From OMPR01 sp965183835 (GTDB lineage Bacteria > Pseudomonadota > Alphaproteobacteria > Rhodobacterales > Rhodobacteraceae): a DNA stretch of 64,000 nucleotides. The notes beneath the pieces are model-generated. The model did not search any database. It was given only the letters and a program-made list of their open reading frames with translations, and was not told the DNA's origin. Positions 16,577 through 25,223 of this stretch are shown here, piece by piece. Made by a program: the position numbers and the translations under genes. The stretch lies in contig CBCYME010000023.1 of NCBI GenBank assembly GCA_965183835.1, positions 124,001 to 188,000 of the forward strand. Direction: 5' to 3'. The first letter of the stretch is position 1. Each line of letters starts with the position of its first letter.

Positions 16577-17461
16577 TTATTCCCCGGCGCTTTTACGTCG
16601 ATGTTTCTTGTCTTCGACTTTGATCGTCGATGGATCCACATCCCGGACCAGACGATCCTCACCTGCCAGACAGACAAACCGCTGACCACGCATCCGCCCG
16701 ATCAGAGTCAGCCCAACCTCACGCGCGATCTCAACACCCCAGGCCGTGAACCCTGACCGCGAAGCAAGCACAGGAATGCCCATCATCGCCGTTTTGATCA
16801 CCATCTCAGATGTCAGACGCCCCGTCGTATAAAGGATCTTATCTTCGGCCGTTTCCTTTTCAGACAGCATCCACCCAGCGATCTTATCAACCGCATTGTG
16901 GCGCCCGACGTCCTCCATATAGACAAGCAGACGGTCTTCGCGACACAAAACCGTGCCATGAATGGCCCCGGCCTCTAGATACAGCGAAGGCGTGCGGTTG
17001 ATCTGCGACGCCAAATCATAGAGCCATGACGTGCGCACCGACACGGCGGGAAGGGTCACGTCTTCCAACCCCTCCATCATGTCGCCAAACACGGTTCCCA
17101 CAGCACAGCCCGAGGTGCGCGTCTTTTTCTTCAGCTTATCCTCATACGAGGTCTGACGCGCGGTACGGACCACAACAGTTTCGAGATCGTCGTCGTAATC
17201 CACGCCGGTAATCTCATCATCAACTAACAGCATGCCCTGATTGCGCAAAAACCCAAGCGCCAGATATTCAGGGTAATCCCCGATGGTCATGGCCGTCACG
17301 ATTTCCTGTGCGTTCAGGAAAATGGTCAATGGGCGTTCTTCGACCACCGAAATCTGGGTCATTTCCCCGTTGTGATCATAGCCTTCAACCGCGCGGGTTA
17401 ATCGCGCTGCGCCGGGATCTGGGGCGATTACATAGCCCGCCACATTCTCTGCTCTCGCCAA
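16577..17461 (-). CDS. fdhD: formate dehydrogenase accessory sulfurtransferase FdhD
   Basis: 294 residues. FdhD carries sulfur from a cysteine desulfurase to the Mo-bis-MGD cofactor of formate dehydrogenase. EDVGRHNAVDKIAGW and YTTGRLTSEMVIKTAMMGIPVLASRS are family signatures. The active loop reads TSGCAVGT, with a single Cys where E. coli has C-x2-C. TTG at 17461, six bases after GGAAGGG, is the likely start; TTG 17467 and GTG 17443 are alternatives. First gene of fdhD-mobA-mobB-moeA; no formate dehydrogenase lies in the window. Confidence 0.93.
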   Translation of the reverse strand: MARAENVAGYVIAPDPGAARLTRAVEGYDHNGEMTQISVVEERPLTIFLNAQEIVTAMTIGDYPEYLALGFLRNQGMLLVDDEITGVDYDDDLETVVVRTARQTSYEDKLKKKTRTSGCAVGTVFGDMMEGLEDVTLPAVSVRTSWLYDLASQINRTPSLYLEAGAIHGTVLCREDRLLVYMEDVGRHNAVDKIAGWMLSEKETAEDKILYTTGRLTSEMVIKTAMMGIPVLASRSGFTAWGVEIAREVGLTLIGRMRGQRFVCLAGEDRLVRDVDPSTIKVEDKKHRRKSAGE

Positions 17462-17476
17462 TTGCAACCCTTCCCA

Positions 17477-17500
17477 AAGCCCGTTACCCCTGTCGGGCTT
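17477..17500. repeat. inverted repeat between fdhD and azlC
   Basis: AAGCCCG-N10-CGGGCTT lies in the 55-base gap between the divergent fdhD and azlC starts, just upstream of both ribosome sites. It could be an operator shared by the two promoters or an RNA hairpin. No regulator is identified. Confidence 0.3.
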
Positions 17501-17516
17501 AACTTAGGATTTCCTC

Positions 17517-18233
17517 ATGGCATTCACCACATCGAATTCCTACTATTGGAAAGGCTTTCGCGACGGGTCACCATTTGTGTTTGTCGCCATCCCGTTCGGG
17601 ACCCTGTTTGGGGTTCTGGCAACCGAAGCCGGTCTCGATATTTATCAGACGATGACATTTACGGCGACGGTCTTTGCCGGGGCCGCGCAGTTTGCGGCCC
17701 TTCAGTTGTTGCAAGAGAATACCCCGACAATGATCGTCTTGGCCTCGGCCCTTGCTGTGAACCTGCGCATGGCGATGTATTCAGCGGCGATGACCCCGCA
17801 TTTGGGCGGCGCCCCGATGTGGCAGCGTGCCTTTGCGGCCTATTTTGTAGTGGATCAATCCTATGCCTGCTGCACAGTCCGCTTCGAACAGGAACCTGAC
17901 CTGACCATTCAGCAAAAGGTGGCGTATTTCTTTGGCACTGTGTCGCCCATCGCGCCCCTTTGGTATATCGCGACCTACATGGGGGCCGTCGTTGGCACAC
18001 AGATTCCTGACAGCTGGGCCTTGGATTTTGCTCTGCCGATCACCTTTCTGTCCATGATCGGTCCGATGATGCGCACCGCACCACACGTTATTGCCGCCTT
18101 GGTTGCAATCATCGTCGCGTTGCTGACCACTACAGTGCCCTTCAACCTTGGTCTGTTGATCGCGGGTTGCGCGGGCATGATGGCAGGGGCGCAGGCAGAG
18201 CTGATGTTCGAACGGAAAGGCGCCAAGACATGA
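17517..18233 (+). CDS. azlC: AzlC-family exporter, large subunit
   Basis: 238 residues, polytopic. Early AzlC pattern (GFRDGSPFVFVAIPFGTLFGVLATEAGL), FAGAAQFAAL and the ALAVNLRMAMYSAAMTPHL segment match the family that exports branched-chain amino acids or their analogues together with AzlD. The start at 17517 follows AGGA. It overlaps azlD by ATGA. Confidence 0.92.
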   Translation: MAFTTSNSYYWKGFRDGSPFVFVAIPFGTLFGVLATEAGLDIYQTMTFTATVFAGAAQFAALQLLQENTPTMIVLASALAVNLRMAMYSAAMTPHLGGAPMWQRAFAAYFVVDQSYACCTVRFEQEPDLTIQQKVAYFFGTVSPIAPLWYIATYMGAVVGTQIPDSWALDFALPITFLSMIGPMMRTAPHVIAALVAIIVALLTTTVPFNLGLLIAGCAGMMAGAQAELMFERKGAKT

Positions 18234-18562
18234 ACCAGATCGACGATACCACCATTTGGATCATCATTGTTGGCATGGCGTTTGGCAGCTTTGGCCTGCG
18301 GTTTGTGTTTCTTGGCTTTGTCGGCGACCGCCCGATGCCTGCGTGGCTGCTGCGCCACTTGCGCTATACGGCTGTCGCAATTCTGCCTGCACTGATCGCG
18401 CCATTGGTTGTCTGGCCTGCCGCCACCAACGGAGCCGCCGACATCCCTCGAATGAGCGCCGCCGCCGTTGCACTTGTGGTGGGACTGTTCACAAAGAACG
18501 TGATCGCTGCCATCGGATCCGGGGCGATAACGCTGTATGGACTGCTGTATTTGCTAGGGTAA
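18230..18562 (+). CDS. azlD: AzlD-family exporter, small subunit
   Basis: 110 residues with four predicted transmembrane helices; motifs FGLRFVFL and PMPAWLLRHLRYTAVAILPALIAP are typical of AzlD. Start chosen at the ATGA overlap with azlC (18230-18233). The pair would form the branched-chain amino acid exporter. Confidence 0.92.
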   Translation: MNQIDDTTIWIIIVGMAFGSFGLRFVFLGFVGDRPMPAWLLRHLRYTAVAILPALIAPLVVWPAATNGAADIPRMSAAAVALVVGLFTKNVIAAIGSGAITLYGLLYLLG

Positions 18563-18585
18563 ATCCTGGAACAGAACGTGCCGGG

Positions 18586-19200
18586 TTAAGCCGGCGCGTT
18601 CAGATTTGTATTGCCCTCAGTCAGAGCTTTTTGAAGATCGTCACTGTCATCTTCGTAGTATTTGTCCGTCACAACACCCGGAATTTTCTCGAACTGGTTT
18701 TGCAAGTTCACCGGGAAGAATGTTGTCTTGATTCCCGAAAATCCAGGAATCCCCTGCAGCACACGTGACGTAGAATTTGCACAATAGGCACCTGGCACGG
18801 GGCCCGCCTCCTGAACCAATTGCAGCGCAATCTGTGCCTGTTCTGGGGTGACTTCGATCTTTTGGCGGACAACGTGGAACGTGCTGCGGGCGTGTGCCCC
18901 ACGATATGCCTTTTCAATCGCTGGGGTGATTCCATAATGCACATCGTTCCGCTCAGGAACGATGTCCGCATAAAACGAACCCGCCGGGTCAAAGATAACC
19001 CGTTGGCTGGCGTTCACCATCAGTGACGTATGCCCACCCTCACCAGAGCGGTTGTTCACCATGGTGTAAAGCGTCAAGTAGGCCGGGCCAGGGTCGCGAA
19101 ACGCAACCGCGTCAATAGACGCTTGATCCGCCTGAGGTCCCGGTTTTGCACAACCAGCAACAGTCAGCGCAATCGCGCAGGCACACAGAATTCGACGCAC
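18586..19200 (-). CDS. lipoprotein with possible permuted papain-like (DUF4105-type) fold
   Basis: 204 residues with a lipoprotein signal peptide (MRRILCACAIALTVAGC, lipidated Cys 17). A His motif (GEGGHTSLMVN) precedes a Cys motif (AYCANSTSRVLQGI), the order seen in circularly permuted NlpC/P60-like hydrolases such as DUF4105. That fold is inferred, not established. It would sit in the periplasm. The convergent azlD ends 23 bases away. Transcribed after the small oxidase gene is read through, if at all. Confidence 0.7.
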   Translation of the reverse strand: MRRILCACAIALTVAGCAKPGPQADQASIDAVAFRDPGPAYLTLYTMVNNRSGEGGHTSLMVNASQRVIFDPAGSFYADIVPERNDVHYGITPAIEKAYRGAHARSTFHVVRQKIEVTPEQAQIALQLVQEAGPVPGAYCANSTSRVLQGIPGFSGIKTTFFPVNLQNQFEKIPGVVTDKYYEDDSDDLQKALTEGNTNLNAPA

Positions 19201-19215
19201 TAGAGTATTCCGATC

Positions 19216-19350
19216 TTAAGAGGCGAAAATCGCCAGAAAGACGGCCAGACCAACCAGAACATAGGCCGAGCGTGTCGTGAATTTGATGAAACCGTCATAA
19301 GTTGCGGTCTGTTCAGTGATGTCCATCTCACCGTGCTTGTGGTCTGCCAT
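19216..19350 (-). CDS. aa3-type cytochrome c oxidase subunit IV
   Basis: 44 residues: a polar N-terminus (MADHKHGEMDITEQTATYDG), then FIKFTTRSAYVLVGLAVFLAIFAS, one transmembrane helix. Length and pattern match the small bacterial aa3 oxidase subunit IV known from Paracoccus and Rhodobacter. The start at 19350 is chosen inside a longer, unsupported frame that reaches 19479 and would overlap the next gene. No other oxidase subunit is nearby. Confidence 0.9.
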   Translation of the reverse strand: MADHKHGEMDITEQTATYDGFIKFTTRSAYVLVGLAVFLAIFAS

Positions 19351-19414
19351 AAGACTATTCCTATTCGCGAAGTTTAAATGGTGGATACTGGATTCGAAAG
19401 CGGCTGTCACCACG

Positions 19415-19990
19415 TCATTCGCGCGCAGGGCTATCATCCCCCGAAGAAGCGCCAAAGACGCTACATTCTGGGTACCCATAGCCCCAGCGCCACGGCAAAC
19501 CGGAACAGGGTCCGCCGCCGAATCGCACAGCGAGATACATGGCCCCGGCTATGGTGTCGTATGCCCCCAGCACCTGCTTTTCCGTGGCTCCGTACAATTC
19601 TGCCAATTCCGTGACCCGCAATGCACCAGTGTCAACGACACAGGAACGCAACGCCTCATCCGCAACCACACGTGCATCATAGCTGGCCTGAGCGGTCTCT
19701 GCGCCAGCTATGTTGTGATAGGCACGATCATGGATCACACAGCAGTTTTCCCAAGGTGGTAACTGGTTGTGTGCCTCGACAAAGTTGGGAAACGTATCTG
19801 CAACCAGTGTCCAGCTGTACGACAACCCGCCAGAACACCCATCAGTCTCAAACGGCATCAGATCGGACTGATTGCGCTCTTGGATCAGCGCGCGGTGGGC
19901 AGGCATTTCAACGAGGCTCTGCATATCTTGAGCATGCCCTGCCAATGGCAGAAAACAAACAAGACCAACCAAGCAGTTACGGGTTTTCAT
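19415..19990 (-). CDS. secreted phospholipase A2-like protein
   Basis: 191 residues. Signal peptide (MKTRNCLVGLVCFLPLAGHA, cleavage near residue 20). The mature part carries FETDGCSGGLS (residues 47-57) and ENCCVIHDRAYH (81-92), the calcium-loop-plus-C-C-x-x-H-D layout of phospholipase A2, with His 87 and Asp 88 as catalytic pair and Tyr 91. Six Cys (52, 83, 84, 117, 162, 176) could form three disulfides. The start at 19990 overlaps the end of the GDPD gene by 14 bases, so the two are one transcription unit. Confidence 0.75.
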   Translation of the reverse strand: MKTRNCLVGLVCFLPLAGHAQDMQSLVEMPAHRALIQERNQSDLMPFETDGCSGGLSYSWTLVADTFPNFVEAHNQLPPWENCCVIHDRAYHNIAGAETAQASYDARVVADEALRSCVVDTGALRVTELAELYGATEKQVLGAYDTIAGAMYLAVRFGGGPCSGLPWRWGYGYPECSVFGASSGDDSPARE

Positions 19991-21818
19991 CGCGGTATTC
20001 CTTTGCCTCAATCTCCAGTCCCAGCTCTTCAGTCATCCACAACAGCAATCGTTCTGCTGGGCTAAGCTGTGCACGTACGGATAAAACCTCGTGAACCAGC
20101 GCAGGTTCATCCGTGATCAGACCATCGACCCCCATCGAAATCATCTTGGACATTTTGAGGGGGTCATTCACCGTCCAAACATACAGCTCCTTACCCGTCT
20201 CCTGAACTGAGCGGATCAGGCCCGGTGTCGCCATATTGGCATTCACTGCCAGAAAATCGCCATCCAACCCTGCAAGATTACCAACAGCCGTGGCCGCCAA
20301 AACCCCAGAGCGCCATTCCGGGCGCAGCTCTTTCATTTTCAAAACAGCGGGGTATTTCAAGGACATGGTTGCGACCTGATCCTGCATCCCCAGCTCTTCG
20401 ACCAAGGCAATCACCCGGTTTTCAAGATCGACATCGTGACCATAATATTTCAGCTCGATCAGCACCTTGGCTTTGTCTTTCGCCGCTTCCAGCACCGCCC
20501 GCAAAGTCGGAGTGCGTTCGCCCGCGTAAGCCGGGTCAAACCAGCTGCCGATGTCGATATCGACAAGATCTTCCATCGTGGCGTCCCAGATCGTCAGGTT
20601 CACCCCTGCCAGCTTCATGAAGTCGCTGTCATGCATCACGACGACCACGTCATCTGCGGTTTCCTGAACGTCGATTTCGACCCAGTCTGCCCGATCCTCA
20701 ATCGCTTTGTGAATTGAGGCCATTGTGTTTTCTGGTCGTACCCCAGCCGCCCCACGGTGGGCGATAATCTCGATATTGTCTTCGGCTTGCACCTGCTCGA
20801 GCAAATCACTGCTCATCCAAATTCCAGCAACAACCGCCACGGCAGTGGCCCCCAGCACCACGATCAGCCGCACTTTGAAATTGCCCTGCTTAGGGGCTAT
20901 TTGGGGAATGGGCGTTTTGCCCTCGAAAAAGCCATCCAGCAAAGCCGCCAAAGCCCCCAGCGCGGTCGCACTCAGCACCAAGCCGGCCAGGGATCCAAAC
21001 GCCACACAGGACAGGGACAAGATCAGCGCCAATCGCAATCCACCCTCGTCGCTGACCGGGATTATCGCAATCAAACCGGTCACACAGGCCGCAATCGCAG
21101 CGGCCAAGGCCACACGTATCAACAACCACAGAGCAAGCTCAATTTTCAGCCGTGTCCGTTTGCCCACCATCTGGCGAGTGCTTTCGCTGAAGGCGCTGTT
21201 TGGCGCGATATTTTCGAACAAAACCAGATGCAGCGCCAATGCCCACCCTGACAGTCGCGGGATCAAAACCGCTGCCATGGCCAGAACCACAACCGCAATC
21301 AAACCCACCGCAACTATGAATTCCGGCGGGTGAAAGGTCAGGTAATAGTTGATGTCGTATTCTGTCAGGGCCCACCACGCGATCCCCCCTGCGACCAAGA
21401 CAAACGGCAGCACCAAGGCCAATACCCGCAAGACAAAATAGGCGGCAAAAAGCAACAGATGACGCAGGCGACGCAACACCAGAGCAAACGCTGACCGTGC
21501 CGTTTGCCACAAATCACTGTCCTGATACCGCAGGCTAGCAGCCATCACAGAAAAGCTGAGCACCTCGGCCACTAAAAACAGGCTGAGAACCGTCAACGTC
21601 GCCAGAAAACCCAATGGCGACAGGATAAAAAAGGCAATATCCTGATCCGTTAACGCTGGTTGATCTGACAGAGACACCGCCAGATTGATTGCGCCGGCCA
21701 CGCCGGGCGCGACCAAGGCAAGCAACAACAGACGAACAGATAGGTACAGCGGGACAAACACCCGACGGCGGGCCCAAGCATCCGCAAACGCGCGGGTAAT
21801 CGTGGAAAAATGCGACAC
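19977..21818 (-). CDS. glycerophosphodiester phosphodiesterase with N-terminal membrane domain
   Basis: 613 residues. Residues 1-340 form a polytopic domain with about seven or eight hydrophobic segments, the GDPD membrane-domain type. Residues 350-590 are the catalytic TIM barrel: IIAHRGAAGVRPENTMAS, EIDVQETADDVVVVMHD (Glu, Asp and His of the active site) and YVWTVNDPLKM. It hydrolyses glycerophosphodiesters to glycerol-3-phosphate and alcohol. It is first in the unit with the PLA2-like gene, giving a plausible deacylation-then-hydrolysis pathway for phospholipids. Confidence 0.92.
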   Translation of the reverse strand: MSHFSTITRAFADAWARRRVFVPLYLSVRLLLLALVAPGVAGAINLAVSLSDQPALTDQDIAFFILSPLGFLATLTVLSLFLVAEVLSFSVMAASLRYQDSDLWQTARSAFALVLRRLRHLLLFAAYFVLRVLALVLPFVLVAGGIAWWALTEYDINYYLTFHPPEFIVAVGLIAVVVLAMAAVLIPRLSGWALALHLVLFENIAPNSAFSESTRQMVGKRTRLKIELALWLLIRVALAAAIAACVTGLIAIIPVSDEGGLRLALILSLSCVAFGSLAGLVLSATALGALAALLDGFFEGKTPIPQIAPKQGNFKVRLIVVLGATAVAVVAGIWMSSDLLEQVQAEDNIEIIAHRGAAGVRPENTMASIHKAIEDRADWVEIDVQETADDVVVVMHDSDFMKLAGVNLTIWDATMEDLVDIDIGSWFDPAYAGERTPTLRAVLEAAKDKAKVLIELKYYGHDVDLENRVIALVEELGMQDQVATMSLKYPAVLKMKELRPEWRSGVLAATAVGNLAGLDGDFLAVNANMATPGLIRSVQETGKELYVWTVNDPLKMSKMISMGVDGLITDEPALVHEVLSVRAQLSPAERLLLWMTEELGLEIEAKEYRDENP

Positions 21819-21887
21819 GGTTCAACTCCTGAAATTACCGCATATTGAACGCGGTAAGGTGTTGAAGTGCAAGGGTGCCGTGGCGGG

Positions 21888-22337
21888 TTAGTTGCCTTCG
21901 AGATCTGCGGCCAAACGGAACCCTATACGCGTGGCAGGGCCTTCTTCGACCGGTTTGGGAAGCGCACGCAGCATCACGTTCAATTGGCTGACATGTTGCA
22001 CCAGCTGGGTACGCGCACCACTGGTGTCGCTGCCATAGAAGGTCACGATATCAGGGTCGAAATACCCCATGCCCTCGATCCGCAGCACACCGGCGTCACC
22101 GCCAGTGAACCCCATAGCAACCTCTTGTGTCGCATCCAGTTGCTTTTCAAAGTTCTGAATATAAAGGATCAGACGTTCATAAGCCCATTGCGCCGGACTT
22201 TTGTTTTCCACCGGTTTTTTCAACGGCTCTGGCATGTCTTCCAGTTTGGCGCAATCCGGGTTAGCGTGCACCTCGTGACAGCGCGGCAAAGCGGCCGCTT
22301 CGGCGGCTTCTGCGCTGGTTGCAATCTTATCGTCCAT
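21888..22337 (-). CDS. DUF6173 family protein
   Basis: 149 residues, cytosolic. The conserved core (SPAQWAYERLILYIQNFEKQ, MGFTGGDAGVLRIEGMGYFDPDIVTFYG, LVQHVSQLNVMLRALPK) matches DUF6173, a family I know mainly from Rhodobacterales; function unknown. The ATG at 22337 lies 7 bases after the stop of the MBL-fold gene, so they are likely cotranscribed. Confidence 0.85.
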   Translation of the reverse strand: MDDKIATSAEAAEAAALPRCHEVHANPDCAKLEDMPEPLKKPVENKSPAQWAYERLILYIQNFEKQLDATQEVAMGFTGGDAGVLRIEGMGYFDPDIVTFYGSDTSGARTQLVQHVSQLNVMLRALPKPVEEGPATRIGFRLAADLEGN

Positions 22338-22344
22338 ACCAAAC

Positions 22345-23391
22345 CTACCCTTTGCTTTGATAGACCCATGCACCGTCTTCGCGGCGCGTTCGGGTCACCT
22401 CGTTGGTATGATAAAGATGGTTCACATGCGCAACAGCTTCAACCAGGGCAAGGCCATATTCACCTTCGCCGATGTTTCGCTTGAACAGGGGGGCAAAGCA
22501 TTCCGCTGCTGATTTTGGCGTGTCCAGATGTTTGATCAACCGCTTGAGTGCACCATGGTGGTTGTCAATCAACTGACGCATCCGCATCGGTAGCCCGGTA
22601 AAGGGTAACTTGTGTCCACCCAAGGCCAGATGGTCCTCGCGCGCGAGCGGGGCCAGACGTTCGCACGCCTCCAACCACTCGGCCAATGGATCGGCCAACG
22701 GTTCGGTGGCATACACACCGATGTTGGGGCTGATAGAAGACAGAATTTGATCACCCGTGATGACCAAATTGTCATCCCGGCTCCAGAATGTGGCGTGCTC
22801 TGGCGCGTGGCCGTTGCCCATATGCACATCCCAATTTCGCCCGCCCATGCGGATCACGTCGTTCTGTTTGATCCGCGTGAATCCCAGGGGCATCGGATAC
22901 ACCATATCGGAAAAATTAAAGGGACGGTCCGCAACGCGTTTGGCCAAAATATCAGGGGCCATGCCAGACTGGCGGTAATATTCCAACGTTTCTTCGGGCC
23001 AGTTTTCCTGCACGTCCAGCGTCAACATCCGCGAGAACAGCCAAGCGGTGCGTGTCGTCACCAGCTCGGCCCCGAATTCCGACTGAAACCAACCGGCCAA
23101 GCCCATATGATCGGGATGGTGGTGGGTTACGACAACCCGTTTGACAGGTTTGCCCGCCAGTGGCCCCGCCATAAGCTGTTCCCAGATCCCGCGCGATTTC
23201 TTAGAGGCAAAACCAGTGTCGATCACTGTCCAGCCATCGCCATCATCCAACGCATAAACGTTCACATGGTCCAGCTTCATCGGCAATGGAAGGCGCATCC
23301 ACAACACGCCTTCGGCCACTTCGATGGCTTGGCCCGGTGCCGGAGGGGTGTCCCATGGGTGACGCATCGCCAAGGTTTGTGCTCCGTCCAT
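22345..23391 (-). CDS. MBL-fold metallo-hydrolase
   Basis: 348 residues. The beta-lactamase-fold zinc motif is THHHPDHMG (His 90, His 92, Asp 94, His 95), with further ligands in MGNGHAPEHA and ITGDQIL. C-terminal winged-helix-like extension (ALVEAVAHVNHLYHTNEV) as in LACTB2-type hydrolases. Its start codon overlaps the stop of the acyl-CoA dehydrogenase by one base (TAATG), so it may act as a thioesterase or similar in the same pathway; the substrate is not known. Confidence 0.9.
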   Translation of the reverse strand: MDGAQTLAMRHPWDTPPAPGQAIEVAEGVLWMRLPLPMKLDHVNVYALDDGDGWTVIDTGFASKKSRGIWEQLMAGPLAGKPVKRVVVTHHHPDHMGLAGWFQSEFGAELVTTRTAWLFSRMLTLDVQENWPEETLEYYRQSGMAPDILAKRVADRPFNFSDMVYPMPLGFTRIKQNDVIRMGGRNWDVHMGNGHAPEHATFWSRDDNLVITGDQILSSISPNIGVYATEPLADPLAEWLEACERLAPLAREDHLALGGHKLPFTGLPMRMRQLIDNHHGALKRLIKHLDTPKSAAECFAPLFKRNIGEGEYGLALVEAVAHVNHLYHTNEVTRTRREDGAWVYQSKG

Positions 23392-25094
23392 TATTCTGCC
23401 AACTCTTCCAGATTGAGCGCATAGAGATCCCCAGCGCCATTTTGTGATTGCGCCAGCAAACCGGTATGTTCCGGCAGCAAAGCGTTGATATAAAACCGCG
23501 CCAGTTTCTCCCGTGGTCCGCCCGGATCAGCCAAGGCCGCCATTAAATGATAATGCCCACCAAGTACACGCGCAAAGGCGCGCAAATAGGGCACCGCCCC
23601 GGCGAACCGCTCGTTTAGATCTTTCTGCTCCACCAACCACTCGGTTGCCTCGCGCAGGGTCTCGGTTGCTTCCCAAACGGATTCAGCAAGTTCAGGCAAC
23701 GTGGTGCGCGCCTGCTCGGCGTGATCTTCGATTTCATCCAACAAACGCGCAGCGGCGTCGCCATCGTCCATCATTTTTCGCGCGACTAAATCCATGGCCT
23801 GAATGCCATTTGTCCCTTCGTAGATCGCGGTGACACGCACATCGCGATAGAACTGGGCGGCACCGGTTTCTTCGATGAAACCCATGCCACCGTGAACTTG
23901 CACGCCGGTATCTGCGACCGAAATCCCAGTGTCCGTGCCAAACGCTTTGGCAATCGGGGTCAGAAACGCCGCCCGTGCGGCCCAATCCGCATCTGCTGTG
24001 GCTGTTTGCATGTCGATAGCAACGGCACAGGATAATAAAATGGCGCGCGCTGCGAACACATCTGCTTTCATGCTTAACAACATCCGGCGCACATCGGCAT
24101 GATCCGCGATCGATCCCCCCGCTGATTTGCCCTGCTTGCGCTCCAACGCATAGGTTAACGCCTGCTGGTAAGCCCCCTCGGCCACACCGACACCCTGCCC
24201 GCCAACACCCAGACGCGCGTTGTTCATCATGGTGAACATTGCGGCCATCCCGCCGTGTTCCTTGCCGACCAGCCACCCCTTGGCCCCGTCAAACTGCATC
24301 ACGCAAGTGGGGGACCCATGAAGACCCATTTTGTGTTCCAACGAAACGACCTTGAGACTGTTTGCAACCCCCGCATCACCGTGGTCATCTGGCAGGTTAC
24401 GCGGCACTACAAACAGGCTGATACCCTTGGTTCCGGGCACCCCATCAGGAAGACGCGCCAGCACCAAATGGCAAATATTCTTGGCGAAATCGTTATCACC
24501 CCAGCTGATGTAGATCTTTTGCCCTGTCACCGAATAGGTGCCGTCACCATTTGGTACCGCCTTTGATGACAATGCGCCAACATCTGAACCCGCTTGTGGC
24601 TCAGTCAGATTCATAGTGCCGGACCATTCCCCAGACATCAATTTTGGCAGGTACAGATCCTTGATTGCATCGCTGGCGTGATGTTCCATCGCTTCGATCT
24701 GACCTTGGCTCATCAACGGAGCCAATTGCAGGGACAAGCAGGCCGCGCTCATCATCTCGTTGACCGAGGTCGCAACCGTCATCGGCAAGCCCATGCCACC
24801 ATATTCCGGATTCCCGCTCATCCCGATCCAACCGCCTTGAGCAATGGCGTTCCATCCGTCCGCAAAACCGGGCGATGTTCGCACGATGCCGTTTTCCAAA
24901 CGGGCGGGTTCCAGATCACCGGAACGTTGCAGGGGCGACATCACTTCTTCGGACATCTTGCCCGCTTCAGTTAAAATGGCAGCGACCATATCCTCAGAAG
25001 CTTCGGCAAATCGCTCTGTTCCGGCGACCTGATCAAAGCCGATCACATGGCGGAACAGAAATTCATAGTCGGTGACTGGTGCGCGATACGGCAT
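23391..25094 (-). CDS. acyl-CoA dehydrogenase, DmdC/FadE-like
   Basis: 567 residues, starting MPYRAPVTDYEFLFRHVIGF. Core acyl-CoA dehydrogenase motifs: NLTEPQAGSDVGALSSKA, KIYISWGDND and QVHGGMGFIEETGAAQFYRDVRVTAIYEGTNGIQAMDL, the last containing the catalytic Glu in YEG. The long form with a C-terminal extension resembles 3-methylmercaptopropionyl-CoA dehydrogenase (DmdC) of the DMSP pathway, but roseobacters carry several paralogues and substrate cannot be fixed. Start at 25094 drops 18 unlikely residues. Electrons would go via ETF to the ETF-QO at 8.4 kb. Confidence 0.92.
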   Translation of the reverse strand: MPYRAPVTDYEFLFRHVIGFDQVAGTERFAEASEDMVAAILTEAGKMSEEVMSPLQRSGDLEPARLENGIVRTSPGFADGWNAIAQGGWIGMSGNPEYGGMGLPMTVATSVNEMMSAACLSLQLAPLMSQGQIEAMEHHASDAIKDLYLPKLMSGEWSGTMNLTEPQAGSDVGALSSKAVPNGDGTYSVTGQKIYISWGDNDFAKNICHLVLARLPDGVPGTKGISLFVVPRNLPDDHGDAGVANSLKVVSLEHKMGLHGSPTCVMQFDGAKGWLVGKEHGGMAAMFTMMNNARLGVGGQGVGVAEGAYQQALTYALERKQGKSAGGSIADHADVRRMLLSMKADVFAARAILLSCAVAIDMQTATADADWAARAAFLTPIAKAFGTDTGISVADTGVQVHGGMGFIEETGAAQFYRDVRVTAIYEGTNGIQAMDLVARKMMDDGDAAARLLDEIEDHAEQARTTLPELAESVWEATETLREATEWLVEQKDLNERFAGAVPYLRAFARVLGGHYHLMAALADPGGPREKLARFYINALLPEHTGLLAQSQNGAGDLYALNLEELAE

Positions 25095-25223
25095 GGGCTC
25101 CCTCGAAAAGCTGAAGGTGCGAGTGGGCTTGGCATCCACGCAATGCACCGGTATTGAACAGGGCTTGGACGATTACCACTCTAGACCGATCCTGCAAGCA
25201 ACCGAAACGCCGCGTCACCCACC

